DNA of 64,000 bases from the NCBI GenBank assembly GCA_964561605.1, contig CAZLQD010000017.1, forward strand, positions 26,268 through 90,267, given 5' to 3'. The position numbers and the translations under genes were made by a program. The number at the start of each line of letters is the position of its first letter. Position 1 is the stretch's first letter. The notes beneath the pieces were generated by a model. The model ran no database searches and was not told the origin of the DNA. It saw only the letters and a list, made by a program, of their open reading frames with translations. Source of the stretch: JALUZX01 sp964561605 (GTDB lineage: Bacteria > Planctomycetota > UBA1135 > JALUZX01). This document shows, one piece after another, positions 26,284-35,541 of the stretch.

Positions 26284-26357
26284 TGGAGGCGGCACCCGGA
26301 TTCGAACCGGGGATGGAGGTTTTGCAAACCTCTGCCTTACCACTTGGCTATGCCGCC
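26284..26357 (-). tRNA. tRNA-Cys(GCA), CCA encoded
   Basis: Acceptor GGCGGCA pairs with TGCCGCC; the discriminator is T as expected for cysteine, and CCA is encoded (26284-26286). The D-arm reads TAGCCAAGTGGTAAGGC, anticodon stem GAGGT/ACCTC flanks loop TTGCAAA with anticodon GCA, and the T-arm is CCCGG-TTCGAAT-CCGGG. Confidence 0.96.
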
Positions 26358-26552
26358 TCTCGTTCCTGCTTCCGAGGCTGGTGAAATCTAGGCCCTCTCC
26401 CGGTTCCGGTCAAGGGAGGGAGTTGGGAATCGAATTCTCTGCCTCTTTGTGATAAAACGCGGGCCCCGGGAGGATCGCCACGCCCGGGGCATTCCGGCTG
26501 GCCCGGCGGCCCCAGGGGCCTCCCGGGCCGAGAAGAGAAGGTCGAGAGGCGT

Positions 26553-26810
26553 ATGAAAATCAAGATCTATTGCACGTTCCCCCAGGTGATCATCCGGGAG
26601 CCTCTCCTCTACAACCTTGGCCGCAACTTCAACGTGATCCCCAACATCCGGGGCGCCTCGGTGACGGAGGAGTCGGGCTTCATGGCCCTGGAACTGGAAG
26701 GATCCAAGGAGGAGTTGGACCAGGCCCTGGCCTACCTGAAGGAGCGGGGCGTCCGGGTGGACACCGTGGAAGGCGACGACACCCAGGAAACCCAGGAATC
26801 CAAGGGATGA
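26553..26810 (+). CDS. NIL-domain protein
   Basis: An 85-residue stand-alone NIL domain, the ferredoxin-like fold found at the end of methionine ABC ATPases and in some ferredoxins. The pattern is typical: IYCTFPQVIIREPLLYNLGR (strand then helix), FNVIPNIRGASV, a second strand FMALELEGS, a helix ELDQALAYLKERGV and a final strand with VDTVEG. The ATG at 26553 is preceded by GAGAGGCGT, a modest ribosome site. In the stand-alone form these proteins are thought to sense small ligands or help sulfur/methionine metabolism; the next gene is unrelated, so no partner is evident. The last residues are polar and disordered. Confidence 0.82.
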   Translation: MKIKIYCTFPQVIIREPLLYNLGRNFNVIPNIRGASVTEESGFMALELEGSKEELDQALAYLKERGVRVDTVEGDDTQETQESKG

Positions 26811-26973
26811 AGCCCTCCCTCCTTCCTGCCCTCTTCCGGGACGGCGGATTTTCCGGGGGGCTTGACCTCTCCTCGTTTCGGGAGGGCTTTCCCGGGCGGG
26901 AGGCGGGCCGGAGGCGGTTCTTCTCCTCCGTTCCCGGGTCCGGGAAGGATCGAGAGCGAAAGGGAAAGGAACG

Positions 26974-28680
26974 ATGATGAGGCGATCCATTCTGCTGGGG
27001 CTTTTCCTCGCCGCCCTCTCGACGTGCCTGGTCTGGTTCTCCGGGTGCAGGGTGCCCGCCCGGAGGGGAGCGGCCGGGCCCGCGGAGGTGGTCTACTACC
27101 ACGGGGACCTCAGGACGCCCCAGGGGCTGATCGAGAGGGGCGCCCTGGCGGTGAAGGACGGGAAGATCCTCGCCCTGGGGCCGGAGAAGGAGATCCTTTC
27201 CCGCTACTGCACGAAAGGAACCAAGCTGGTGGACTTGAAGGGAGGGGTGGCCTTCCCGGGAATGATGGATTCCCTGGGGAACCTCCTCCAGTTGGGGACT
27301 TCCCTGCGGCAGGTGGACCTGTTGGACACCCGCTCCTGGGAAGAGGTGGTGGAGAGGGTCGCCTCCCGGGCCAAGCGGACTCCCAAGGGACAATGGATCC
27401 TGGGGATGGGCTGGGACCAGAACCTCTGGAAGGTTCCGGCCATGCCCACCCACGAGGAGCTCTCCAAGGCCGTGCCGGACAATCCGGTCTGGCTGCTCCG
27501 GGTGGACGCCCTTTGCGGGATCGCCAACCAGAAGGCCATGGAGATCTGCGGGATCACCAGGGACACCAAGGATCCCAAGGGAGGGCGGATCGTCCGGGGC
27601 CGGAACGGAGAGCCCACGGGTGTGCTCTTGCGCTCCGCCCTGGACCTGGTTTTGAGCCGGATTCCCCCGCCCAGCCCGGCGGAGATCAAGGCTTCCTACC
27701 TCCTGGCCCAGGACGCCTGCTTCCATGCAGGCCTGACGGGGGTCTTCGTCCCCGGCCTGGAGTGGGAGGAGATCGAGGATCTCAAGCAACTGGTGGATTC
27801 GGGGGAGTGGAAGCTCCCGGTGAGCGTCTCCATCCGCACCGACGGGGATCCGGACGTCATGGAGGGCCGGGAACCTCTCTTCGACTACGGAGGACTCCTG
27901 GACATCCGGTGCGTCACCCTCTACATGGACGGCGCCCTCGGCTCCCGGGGGGCGGCCCTCTTGGAGCCCTACGAGGACGATCCTCTCAACATGGGGATCC
28001 TGAGCTACGCCAAGGAGGAGGTGGAGGCCGTGGCCAGGAAGGCCTTCGAGAGAGGCTTCCAGGTCTCGGCCCACTGCATCGGGGACCGGGCGGTCCGGGT
28101 GACCTTGGACGCCTATGAGGCGGTCTTCGGCGGCAAGCCCCACCCCGAACTCCGGTGGAGGATCGAGCACAGCCAGCTCGTCACGGCGAAGGATCGGCTT
28201 CGTTACAAGAAGCTGGGGATCGTGCCGAGCATGCAACCCACCCATTGCCCCTCCGACATGGGATGGGCCTTGAAGCGGATCGGCGAGAGGCGGAAGGAGG
28301 AGGCCTACAACTGGCGGGCCTTCGCGGACCTGGGCCTCAAGATCGCCGGCGGCTCGGACTTCCCCGTCGAGTCCTACGATCCCCTGAAGGGTATCTACGC
28401 GGCGGTGACCACCAAGAAGGAGGACGGAACTCCTCCCGGAGGATACCTGCCCGAGGTGCGGCTCTCCAGGAAGGAGGCCGTCGACCTCTTCACGATCAAC
28501 TCGGCCTACGCCGTCTTCCGGGACAAGACCAGGGGGACCCTGGAGCCCGGGAAGCGGGCCCACGTCACCGTCTACGACAGGGACATCATGACCGTCCCCG
28601 AGCGGGAGATCCTGGAGGCCCGGGTGCTCTTCACCATCGTGGACGGCCGGGTGGTCTACGCCAACGACGAAATCCGGTAG
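26974..28680 (+). CDS. Lipoprotein of the YtcJ-like amidohydrolase family, first metal motif lost
   Basis: A 568-residue amidohydrolase-3 family protein with a lipoprotein signal (lipobox FSGC, Cys25). The family keeps metals in a TIM barrel. Retained are SAHCIGDRAV, RIEHSQLV and GSDFPVESYDPLKGIYAAV. The first motif, normally DSHxHL after PG, reads PGMMDSLGNLLQ (Asp99 onward), so both His ligands are gone; the later DGHA motif reads DALC. A full binuclear or mononuclear centre is therefore doubtful, although the last His and Asp ligands remain. It could be a binding protein or use an altered chemistry. ATG 26974 and ATG 26977 are both possible, with AAGGA just ahead. It ends 30 bases from the convergent operon. 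Confidence 0.87.
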   Translation: MMRRSILLGLFLAALSTCLVWFSGCRVPARRGAAGPAEVVYYHGDLRTPQGLIERGALAVKDGKILALGPEKEILSRYCTKGTKLVDLKGGVAFPGMMDSLGNLLQLGTSLRQVDLLDTRSWEEVVERVASRAKRTPKGQWILGMGWDQNLWKVPAMPTHEELSKAVPDNPVWLLRVDALCGIANQKAMEICGITRDTKDPKGGRIVRGRNGEPTGVLLRSALDLVLSRIPPPSPAEIKASYLLAQDACFHAGLTGVFVPGLEWEEIEDLKQLVDSGEWKLPVSVSIRTDGDPDVMEGREPLFDYGGLLDIRCVTLYMDGALGSRGAALLEPYEDDPLNMGILSYAKEEVEAVARKAFERGFQVSAHCIGDRAVRVTLDAYEAVFGGKPHPELRWRIEHSQLVTAKDRLRYKKLGIVPSMQPTHCPSDMGWALKRIGERRKEEAYNWRAFADLGLKIAGGSDFPVESYDPLKGIYAAVTTKKEDGTPPGGYLPEVRLSRKEAVDLFTINSAYAVFRDKTRGTLEPGKRAHVTVYDRDIMTVPEREILEARVLFTIVDGRVVYANDEIR

Positions 28681-28710
28681 GGAGGAAACCCTCTCCCGCG
28701 CCGGACCCCG

Positions 28711-29841
28711 CTACCTCTGGAAGATGGGGAGGTAGTTGTAGGGCATCTGGAGGACGAGGCAGTTCACCGCCGTGGCGTAGACGGCCCCGTATTTCCGGGA
28801 CACCCAAAATCCGCCCGGCCTCTGGGTCTTCACCAGGTAGGACTTTTCCGCGGCGAACCAGCTCCGCCAGTGGGCGAGGCTGCGGGATTGCCAGTAGGCC
28901 TGGGCCAGGTAGAGGCGCTCGTAGAAGGGAAAGGCGAAACCCGCTTCCCCCATGATCCTGCGCCTGTTGCTGCGGAAGGATTCCTGGGACCGCAACCAGG
29001 CCAGTCCCCTGGCCACGGCCGGGTCGTCGTAGATCCCGGTCATGTTCAGGGTGGCCACGGCCGCCGCCGTGAGGCCCATGGTGGAGGGCCTTTCGCTTCC
29101 CAGCATGTAGCGGAAGGAGCCGTCCCTCTTCTGGAGGCGCCGCACGTAGTCCTCGGCCTTCCGGATGACCCGGACGTCCACGTGGATCCCGGCGTTCCTG
29201 GCGGCCCTCAAGGCCTGGACCAGGGTGACCGTCACCGAGCCCTCGTGGGACTCGGGATCCCTGTAGGGATAGTAGTACCACCCTCCGGAAGGTCCCTGGA
29301 TTCTCTCGATGAAGCGGACGGCCCGGACCAGGGCGGATCGGACCGCCCCTTCTCCTTCGATGGGGGAATCCGGGGAGTAGCCGCATTGGCCCAGGGCTTC
29401 GGCCAGGCAGAGTGTGGCGTATCCGTGGCCGTGGGTCCGGGAGAGCTTGTCGTTGTCCGCCCGGAAATACCCGTCCTCCACCTTTCCGGGAGCCCGCACC
29501 TGGTGGCGCAGGAGGTAGGAGACGGCCCCCGCCACGACCCGGCCGTATCCACCCCTCCCCTCGCATTCCCCGTGGGCCAGGAAGGCCAGGCCCGCCAGGG
29601 CGGTGACGGCAATGGGAGCGGGATTCTCCGCGTCTCCCAGGAGGAAGGAACCGTCCCGGGGAACGAAGCTCGAAGGCCCGGCCAGCCAGGCCAGGGCCTT
29701 TTCGACGGCCCGGTCCAGGGCCCTGTCGGGGGTCACCATGGGGGGGCGTCCCCCCCGGGGGGGACGTCCCCCCTTCCCGGGACCGGCCCAAAGTAGGGGG
29801 AGGACGGCCGCCGCCAGGAGGACCGGCGCAGGGAACTTCAC
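28711..29841 (-). CDS. Exported squalene-cyclase-fold (alpha/alpha toroid) protein, last gene of the MoxR operon
   Basis: A 376-residue protein with a signal peptide (APVLLAAAVLPLLWAG) and repeated helical hairpins of the prenyltransferase/squalene-oxidase repeat type, with QW-like loops QGPSGGWYYYPY, QKRDGSFRYMLG and QRPGGFWVS. The cyclase DxDD motif is absent, so it is unlikely to cyclise terpenes. The C-terminus NYLPIFQR repeats that of the paralogue at 35542. The GTG start at 29841 overlaps the upstream stop by four bases; the longer frame to 30219 lies inside that gene. A protein- or glycan-binding scaffold role in the periplasm is inferred from the operon. Confidence 0.87.
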   Translation of the reverse strand: MKFPAPVLLAAAVLPLLWAGPGKGGRPPRGGRPPMVTPDRALDRAVEKALAWLAGPSSFVPRDGSFLLGDAENPAPIAVTALAGLAFLAHGECEGRGGYGRVVAGAVSYLLRHQVRAPGKVEDGYFRADNDKLSRTHGHGYATLCLAEALGQCGYSPDSPIEGEGAVRSALVRAVRFIERIQGPSGGWYYYPYRDPESHEGSVTVTLVQALRAARNAGIHVDVRVIRKAEDYVRRLQKRDGSFRYMLGSERPSTMGLTAAAVATLNMTGIYDDPAVARGLAWLRSQESFRSNRRRIMGEAGFAFPFYERLYLAQAYWQSRSLAHWRSWFAAEKSYLVKTQRPGGFWVSRKYGAVYATAVNCLVLQMPYNYLPIFQR

Positions 29842-30530
29842 TTCTTCTCCCCGCTCCTCTTCAGGAAGGCCTTCCAGAAGGGAAGGTACTTGGGGGGGAG
29901 CTTGGGCGCCTGCTCTTCCCGGAAGACGTCCCTCAGGAAGAGGGGGAGGTTCCCCCAGGTTTCCCTCCCGCTCTGGGGGCGTTTCTTCCCGATGGGATTC
30001 TTCGGGGGACGGGAGCCTTTTCGGTTCCTGGGGTTTCTGGGGTTCGAAGGACCGCGCTTCTCGCCGGACTTCTTCTTCGGGGTCTTCCCCTTCTTCCCCG
30101 CGGACTTGGGCGAGGGGCTCTTCTTCTGCTTCACCAGGTCGGGTTTCTTCTCCCTCCGCCTGGGCTTCGAGCCCGGCTTGGGGCGGTTCCGGGAGTCGGA
30201 AGAGGAGGGATTCTTGCATTTCCCTCCACCTCCTCCCTGGGACTGGGAGGAAGGAAGATTCTTCAGGATCTCGTCGATGGTCTCGATGACGATCTTCTGG
30301 TTCTCCCGGGCCTTCCGGAGGGACCGTTTCATCTTGGCCGGATCCCCGGCCTTCACCGGATCGGCCCCGAGGAGGGCGTCGTCGATCTTGTCCATGGCCT
30401 TCCGGGCCTTTTCGAAGAGGGCCTTGATCTTCCCCATCGGGTCCTTCCCGGGCGGGGCCTGGGCCCGGAGAAGGGCCGGCGGGGCGGGGAGAAGGGCGAG
30501 GAGGGAGAGAATCGCCGCGGCTCGTTTCAT
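29838..30530 (-). CDS. Exported basic low-complexity protein with conserved-looking C-terminal motif
   Basis: A 230-residue protein: signal peptide (ILSLLALLPAPPALLRAQA), a helical segment about 35-95 with KARKAMDKIDDALLG, then about 90 residues dominated by Lys, Arg, Pro, Ser and Gly, and a short C-terminal domain ETWGNLPLFLRDVFREEQ followed by PPKYLPFWKAFLKR. I recall WGNLP-type endings in small planctomycete proteins encoded beside DUF4175-like genes, where they form the last folded piece. The basic linker could bind acidic glycans or nucleic acid, or simply span the cell wall. It overlaps both neighbours by four bases. Confidence 0.8.
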   Translation of the reverse strand: MKRAAAILSLLALLPAPPALLRAQAPPGKDPMGKIKALFEKARKAMDKIDDALLGADPVKAGDPAKMKRSLRKARENQKIVIETIDEILKNLPSSQSQGGGGGKCKNPSSSDSRNRPKPGSKPRRREKKPDLVKQKKSPSPKSAGKKGKTPKKKSGEKRGPSNPRNPRNRKGSRPPKNPIGKKRPQSGRETWGNLPLFLRDVFREEQAPKLPPKYLPFWKAFLKRSGEKK

Positions 30531-33280
30531 TTTCCCTTTTTCTCCTTTTCTCCTTCCTTCCCGGGAATGGCCGGGGAGGAGGGCTTTCCCAGGCCGAGCT
30601 GCTTCAGGAAGGTCTGGAAGACCTGGTTGATGTCGTTCTGCTTGTTGGCCAGCCGTTCCAGTTCCGCCTGGATCAGGCTCTCCGCACCTGGAACGCCGGC
30701 TTCCTCCTCCAGGTTCCTGGTCCGTTGCATGAGATCCTCCTGGAGGGCCTTGAGCATCTTCAATTCGGCCACTCTCGGGACGAGGCGGTTCTTGCCCGGT
30801 CCCCTGTTGGAGGATGGGGTACGCCGGCTCTTCTTTCGGCGGGCCACCTCCCTCTTGAGGGCGCCCAGGAGGCGCTCCAGGCTCCGGGCCACGTCCTCCT
30901 GGATTCCCTGGGTCAGGGTCCCCGTGACGGGGGGGCGGGAGGTGAGGAGCCGGGCCACTTCGCCCAGATCCTGCTCCACCTCGAGGAGGACCCGGCTGAA
31001 GACCAGGGAGCCCTCCTTCTCCAGGTTCTTCCTGATGTAGGAACAGGACTCGGCCAGGTCCTTCTCCCGGGAGGCCAGGCGCCTGAGGGCCCTTCTCGTG
31101 GCCCGGCCCACCAGGCCGTTCCTCTCCTCGATCCGGAGGTTCACCTGCTTGGTCTCCCTCTGGATCTCCCTGTGGGAAGCCAGGAGCTTCTGGAGTTCCT
31201 GCTTCATGTTGAGCAGGAGTTCTTCCTGGCGGAGGCTCAGGTAGTGGTCCCTTTTGCGGGCCACCTTCATCCGGGCCTCTTCCAGCTTGCGCCGGGTCTT
31301 CTCCTCGTTCTTCCGGGCTTCCTGGGGGTCGCCCGACTGGAGGTTCTCCTTGGCCCGGGAAGCGCTTCGGGCCGCCTGGGAGAGGTCCTGCTTGGGTTCC
31401 CGGTCCTTGCGGGGATCCATGCGCCGGGCGAGCTGGAGGATCCGCTTGCGGATCTCTTCCTGTTCCCGGGCGAGGCGGTTCAGCTCTTCCCGGGTCTTCC
31501 TGCCGGGCCTGTGGGCCTTGCGCAGGGCATCCTTGGCCCTGGACAGGGCGGCCGAGGCCTTTCTCTGGGCCTTCCGGGCCCCCTCCAGGCGGGCCCCGGA
31601 AAGGGCCTTCCGGGCCTGGTCCATGGCCTTTTCCGCCTCGCTCACTGCCGAGGAGGCTCCTTCCTCCTGGGCGGGAGAGAGTTTCCCCCGGGCGGCGGCC
31701 TTCTCGATCCGGTTGCGGAGATCCCGGGCTTCCTTCCGGAGCTCTGATTGCTCCTGGGCGGTTTTCTTCGCCGCGGCCAGGACACCGGCGGTCTTTCCGG
31801 CCAGTTTCTTGGAGAGAGCCTGGACGACCCGGTCCAGCCGGGCCTGGGCGGCCCGGGCGTCCTCCCCGGCTCCCTTCCAGTCCTTCCGGTCCGCCTTGAA
31901 GGATCCCTCGTCCAGCTTGGATGCGGCTTCCTTGGTGAGGCGGGCCCCCGAGGGGGAGACTCCTTCCTCCTGGAGGCGCCTGGCAAGGGACTCGGCCTTG
32001 GATGCCGCTTCCCGCATGGTCCGCCCCGGGTCGGCCCCTTCCGCCTGGAGGGCGGCGAGGGCCTGTTCCAGTTCCAGGAGGGCCTGCTCGTTCCAGGCCG
32101 CCGCCTGGTCCTGACGCCCCGATCCGGCCTCCTTTGCGGCCGAGAGGTTCCGCTTGGAGGCCTTCTCCAGGTGCTTCGCCGCGCCGGGGAAGATCCTTCC
32201 CGCCTTCGAGGCGGCCTTCTCCACGGCCCGGGCCTGGTCCTGGAAGGCCTTACGGGCCTCTTCGGCGGCGGCGGCGCCTTCCCGGTCCTTGCGAGCGGCG
32301 GCCTTCTCCAGGAGGGAGGAGATCCGGTTCGCCGCCTTGGGATCCCCGGCGAGCTTGCGGAACTCCTCCAGGGCCTTCTTCAACTCCAATGGCGCCCCCG
32401 GGGCGGAGGCCGCCCTGGATGCCTCCGCCGCAAGAAGGGCCGCGTCGGATTCCCGGGCCAGTCCCTTGGGCGGAAGGGCTCGGGCCCGGGCGGCCAGGCT
32501 CCTGAGGCGGGCCGCCTCCTCCCGGGCCTTCTCCCCCTTGGACAGGCTGCTTCCCAGGGCCTTCTGGCGGGCCAGGAGCTTCTTCACCTCTTCCAGGAGG
32601 GTCCTTCCCTTGCCCTGGGGTCCCAGGTTCTTCCTCAGGGCGGCGACCTTTTCCGAGAGAGCCTTCAATTCCCGGAGGAGGTCCTCCAGGGCGGCCGTCC
32701 CGGGAGGTTGGAGGGACTCGGTCTTCGACGCCAGGGACTCCTGTTTGCGGATAAGGGCGTCCAGCCGGGCCAGGAGGGCCTTCTCCTCGGGAGAGAGGGA
32801 TTTCTCCAGGGCCTTCCTGGTCTTCTCCTGGAGGTCTTTCTGGCGGGAGAGGAGATCCTCGATGGCCTTCAGGTTCTCCTCCTGGCGTTCCACCTCCTTC
32901 TGGAAGTCCCGGGTCCGCCTGCGCTCCAGGAGGAGGTCGTAGAGTTCCTGGAGCTTGGCCTGGGCCTCCTTCTGCTTCTTCCGGGCCGAGAAGGTCCTTC
33001 CCGCGTCCAGGTCGTTCTTGGCCTCCAGGAGCAGGTTCTCGATTTTGGAGGAGCGAATGAAGTCCAGGCCGGCCTGCAGCAGGTTCTTGTGGTGCTCCTC
33101 CCCCGCCTCGGCGGAGTATCTCGCGGCCAGGCGTTTCATCAGGTCCTGGAGATACCGGAACCGCTCCTCGAGCCTGGCCTGCTCCTTCACCAGGGGAGCA
33201 AGTTCCCCCTGGCACGGGAGGGGAGCCGCGAGAAGGAGGAGGGGGAGGAGGAAGGCCGGGAACGAGGTGATGGGCTTCAT
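30527..33280 (-). CDS. Large exported coiled-coil protein
   Basis: A 917-residue protein with a signal peptide (SFPAFLLPLLLLAAPLPCQG) and then almost continuous heptad-rich helix from about residue 25 to 880, very rich in Ala, Glu, Lys, Arg and Leu (for instance LLARQKALGSSLSKGEKARE). No enzymatic motif is visible. The C-terminal 60 residues mention repeated Gln/Asn (NKQNDINQVFQTFLKQLG) that may be a small helical end domain. Start ATG 33280 follows the DUF4175-like stop with an ATGA overlap; the longer frame to 33397 enters that gene. Length suggests a fibre or spacer of more than 100 nm if fully extended, or a folded bundle; this is inference. Confidence 0.87.
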   Translation of the reverse strand: MKPITSFPAFLLPLLLLAAPLPCQGELAPLVKEQARLEERFRYLQDLMKRLAARYSAEAGEEHHKNLLQAGLDFIRSSKIENLLLEAKNDLDAGRTFSARKKQKEAQAKLQELYDLLLERRRTRDFQKEVERQEENLKAIEDLLSRQKDLQEKTRKALEKSLSPEEKALLARLDALIRKQESLASKTESLQPPGTAALEDLLRELKALSEKVAALRKNLGPQGKGRTLLEEVKKLLARQKALGSSLSKGEKAREEAARLRSLAARARALPPKGLARESDAALLAAEASRAASAPGAPLELKKALEEFRKLAGDPKAANRISSLLEKAAARKDREGAAAAEEARKAFQDQARAVEKAASKAGRIFPGAAKHLEKASKRNLSAAKEAGSGRQDQAAAWNEQALLELEQALAALQAEGADPGRTMREAASKAESLARRLQEEGVSPSGARLTKEAASKLDEGSFKADRKDWKGAGEDARAAQARLDRVVQALSKKLAGKTAGVLAAAKKTAQEQSELRKEARDLRNRIEKAAARGKLSPAQEEGASSAVSEAEKAMDQARKALSGARLEGARKAQRKASAALSRAKDALRKAHRPGRKTREELNRLAREQEEIRKRILQLARRMDPRKDREPKQDLSQAARSASRAKENLQSGDPQEARKNEEKTRRKLEEARMKVARKRDHYLSLRQEELLLNMKQELQKLLASHREIQRETKQVNLRIEERNGLVGRATRRALRRLASREKDLAESCSYIRKNLEKEGSLVFSRVLLEVEQDLGEVARLLTSRPPVTGTLTQGIQEDVARSLERLLGALKREVARRKKSRRTPSSNRGPGKNRLVPRVAELKMLKALQEDLMQRTRNLEEEAGVPGAESLIQAELERLANKQNDINQVFQTFLKQLGLGKPSSPAIPGKEGEKEKKGK

Positions 33281-35538
33281 GGCCGTTTCTTCTCCTTGGA
33301 TCCTCCCTGAAGGAGGGAGTCGGTCCGCATCAGCAATTTCTTCTGGGCCTCCAGGAGGTCCCTCACCATGAGGACGATGTCGTCGAACTCGTTCCACTCC
33401 TGGAGCCAGCCCTCGATCCTGGAAAGGATCCGGAGGGCTTCGAGCTGGGCCTTCCTGGCCTCCAGGGCGGGGGGATAGGCCCGCTCGGCCCGGGCGGCCG
33501 TGAGGGCCAGGGAGAGCTTCTTCTCCACGCCGGGAAAGACGGAATTCTCCAGCTTCCAGGCCGCGGCGGCCATGTCGAGGACGCGGGAGGGGCTTGGAGG
33601 CATTTCGATCTCGCCGGCCTGCAGGGATGCCCGGAGGGACAGATAGAAGAGGACGTCCCAGGAGGTCTGCTTTTTCTGGGCGGCGTAATAGAGCTTGTAG
33701 CGGTCCTTCAATCCCGAGGCGTCCATGCTGGGCAGGGCGCCGCCGAAGAGGTACATGTCGAAGGCCGAAGTGAGCTCCCGCCGGAGCCGCCTGGCCAGGG
33801 AGGTGAGCCTGGCCTGGCCGCCCTGGACTGCCAGGATCTCCGAGCGCAGTCCTGCGGGGAATCGCCCCGTCTCCAGGATGTCCAGGGCCTCCTTCAATCG
33901 CTGGATCAGGTCGTCCTGGGAGCGGCGGGCGCTCTCCACGGAGGTCCTCTGGCGGCGGAGCTTGTCCGCCACGGCGTGGAGGAGTTCCCCCGGCCGGGCC
34001 AGGTCCACCCGGATGGTGCGGCTTCGGGCCAGGGATGGCTTGGGAGAGGCGTTGTCCCGGGCCTCGATGCGCACCTTCAAGGTGTCCCCTTCCTGGACGG
34101 GCCGGCTGCCGCCGGGCAGGAGGCCCGAGGCGGGCTCCAGGAGGACCAGGCCCTTCTCCTTCACGGCCTTTCCTTCGTAGAGGGTCTTCTCCCTTTCCAC
34201 CCCTCCCCCGGGGGACTGGACGACCAGGGAGATCCGGGTCACTCCGAAATTGTCGGTCACCCAGGCCCGTAGGGGAAGGACCCCCTTCAGGGTCAAGGTG
34301 AAGGAGTTCCCTTCGGGGGCGGCGATGCGGACCTTGGGCGGGGTGTCCTTTACCACCACGACCGGGTTGGAGCCGGGCCGGACGTTCCGGAGACCCTCCC
34401 GCCCCACCAGGTGGACCCTGTACCGATCATTGCGGACCAGGGAAAACGTTCCCACCAGGACCTTGCCGTCCTCCAGGACTTCCAGGGGGACCCGCACACC
34501 CGAGTCGAAGGCGATCTCGGCCCGGGCCACGGGCCGGGTGGGGGCGATCCTCAGGAGGACCGTGCTCCCCGCCAGGCCCTCCACGGGGCCGCCTTCCTGG
34601 ACGATCTTCTCCATGCCCGTGTAGGCCGGAGGAGTGACCTCGGCGTGGATCGAGGCCACGGCCGGGGCGTCCACCACCTCCACAAGGGCGGTCCGGTCCC
34701 CTTCGGGATCGTCCCCTCCACGGGCGTGGAAGGAGAAGCTCTTGGTCACGCTCCGGAAGGTGAAGCGGAAGAGGCGGGCCTCCTTGGGGGCCATCACGTG
34801 TTCCGTCCCGTCGCTCGTGACGAGCCAGACCATGTCGGGGACCACTCCTTCCACCCTCACCGCCGCGGGGAGGTCCGCACCCCGGGCCAGGACGACCCGG
34901 TTCCCTTCCACCTTCCGTGTCGGTCCCGAGGAGGGAAGGACCAGGTGGAGGTGGGTCGCCCTGGGGTAGGAGAGATCCCTGCCCAGCATCCTTGCTGCGA
35001 AGACCGCCACGTGGGCCGGGATGGCCAGGAGGCCGAAGAGGGCCAGAGAGGCGAGGAATCCTGCGGCGGCGCCGGAACGGACGAGGGGGGCGGAGCGGAA
35101 GATGTCCTTCCGGGGGATTTCCTGAAACCGGTCGGCCGCTTTTTCCAGGAGGGCCTGAACCAGGGCCGGAGAGAGGGCTTCCGAGGGATCCGCTCCGCCG
35201 AGTTGGACCGCCGACACCAGTTGCTGGGCCAGTTCGGGAAAACGCCTCTCCAGGGCCAGGGCCATGTCGGTGGGGCCCAGGGGAACCTGGAGGGGGCGGA
35301 CCAGGTATTTCCATGTCACCCAGGCCAGGAGGGCGGCCGAGGCGGCCAGGAGGGTCCACCGGGCTCCCAGTGGGGGGGTGAAGGCCCGGTCCACCAGGAA
35401 GAGGAGGATCGCCAGGGCCAGGAAGGCGGCGCCGGCGCGGAAGAGCCCCAGGAAGAGGAGCCGGGCCTTCAGGCTCCTCTCGAGCCCTTCCAGTTCCCTT
35501 TCGATACGCCGGGCCGTCTCCAAGGTTCGTGGGTCCAT
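33277..35538 (-). CDS. DUF4175-like membrane protein
   Basis: A 753-residue protein resembling DUF4175 proteins. Two helices near the N-terminus (about 30-48 and 60-78) and a third (about 155-178) anchor it; about 500 residues then face the periplasm, with several Ig-like segments (HLHLVLPSSGPTRKVEG, VTPPAYTG, RIEARDNASPKP). The phrase ERRFPELAQQLVSAVQL early in the soluble region is characteristic in my recollection. The C-terminal 200 residues are helical. It starts three bases after the upstream cyclase-fold gene and overlaps the coiled-coil gene by four, fitting a stoichiometric complex with those products. The molecular role of DUF4175 is not established. Confidence 0.85.
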   Translation of the reverse strand: MDPRTLETARRIERELEGLERSLKARLLFLGLFRAGAAFLALAILLFLVDRAFTPPLGARWTLLAASAALLAWVTWKYLVRPLQVPLGPTDMALALERRFPELAQQLVSAVQLGGADPSEALSPALVQALLEKAADRFQEIPRKDIFRSAPLVRSGAAAGFLASLALFGLLAIPAHVAVFAARMLGRDLSYPRATHLHLVLPSSGPTRKVEGNRVVLARGADLPAAVRVEGVVPDMVWLVTSDGTEHVMAPKEARLFRFTFRSVTKSFSFHARGGDDPEGDRTALVEVVDAPAVASIHAEVTPPAYTGMEKIVQEGGPVEGLAGSTVLLRIAPTRPVARAEIAFDSGVRVPLEVLEDGKVLVGTFSLVRNDRYRVHLVGREGLRNVRPGSNPVVVVKDTPPKVRIAAPEGNSFTLTLKGVLPLRAWVTDNFGVTRISLVVQSPGGGVEREKTLYEGKAVKEKGLVLLEPASGLLPGGSRPVQEGDTLKVRIEARDNASPKPSLARSRTIRVDLARPGELLHAVADKLRRQRTSVESARRSQDDLIQRLKEALDILETGRFPAGLRSEILAVQGGQARLTSLARRLRRELTSAFDMYLFGGALPSMDASGLKDRYKLYYAAQKKQTSWDVLFYLSLRASLQAGEIEMPPSPSRVLDMAAAAWKLENSVFPGVEKKLSLALTAARAERAYPPALEARKAQLEALRILSRIEGWLQEWNEFDDIVLMVRDLLEAQKKLLMRTDSLLQGGSKEKKRP

Positions 35539-35541
35539 TCC

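Noticed and set aside
25947..26357. Integration site of a mobile element at the tRNA genes
   Set aside because: No integrase, no direct repeat of a tRNA end and no phage-like genes are seen near either tRNA.
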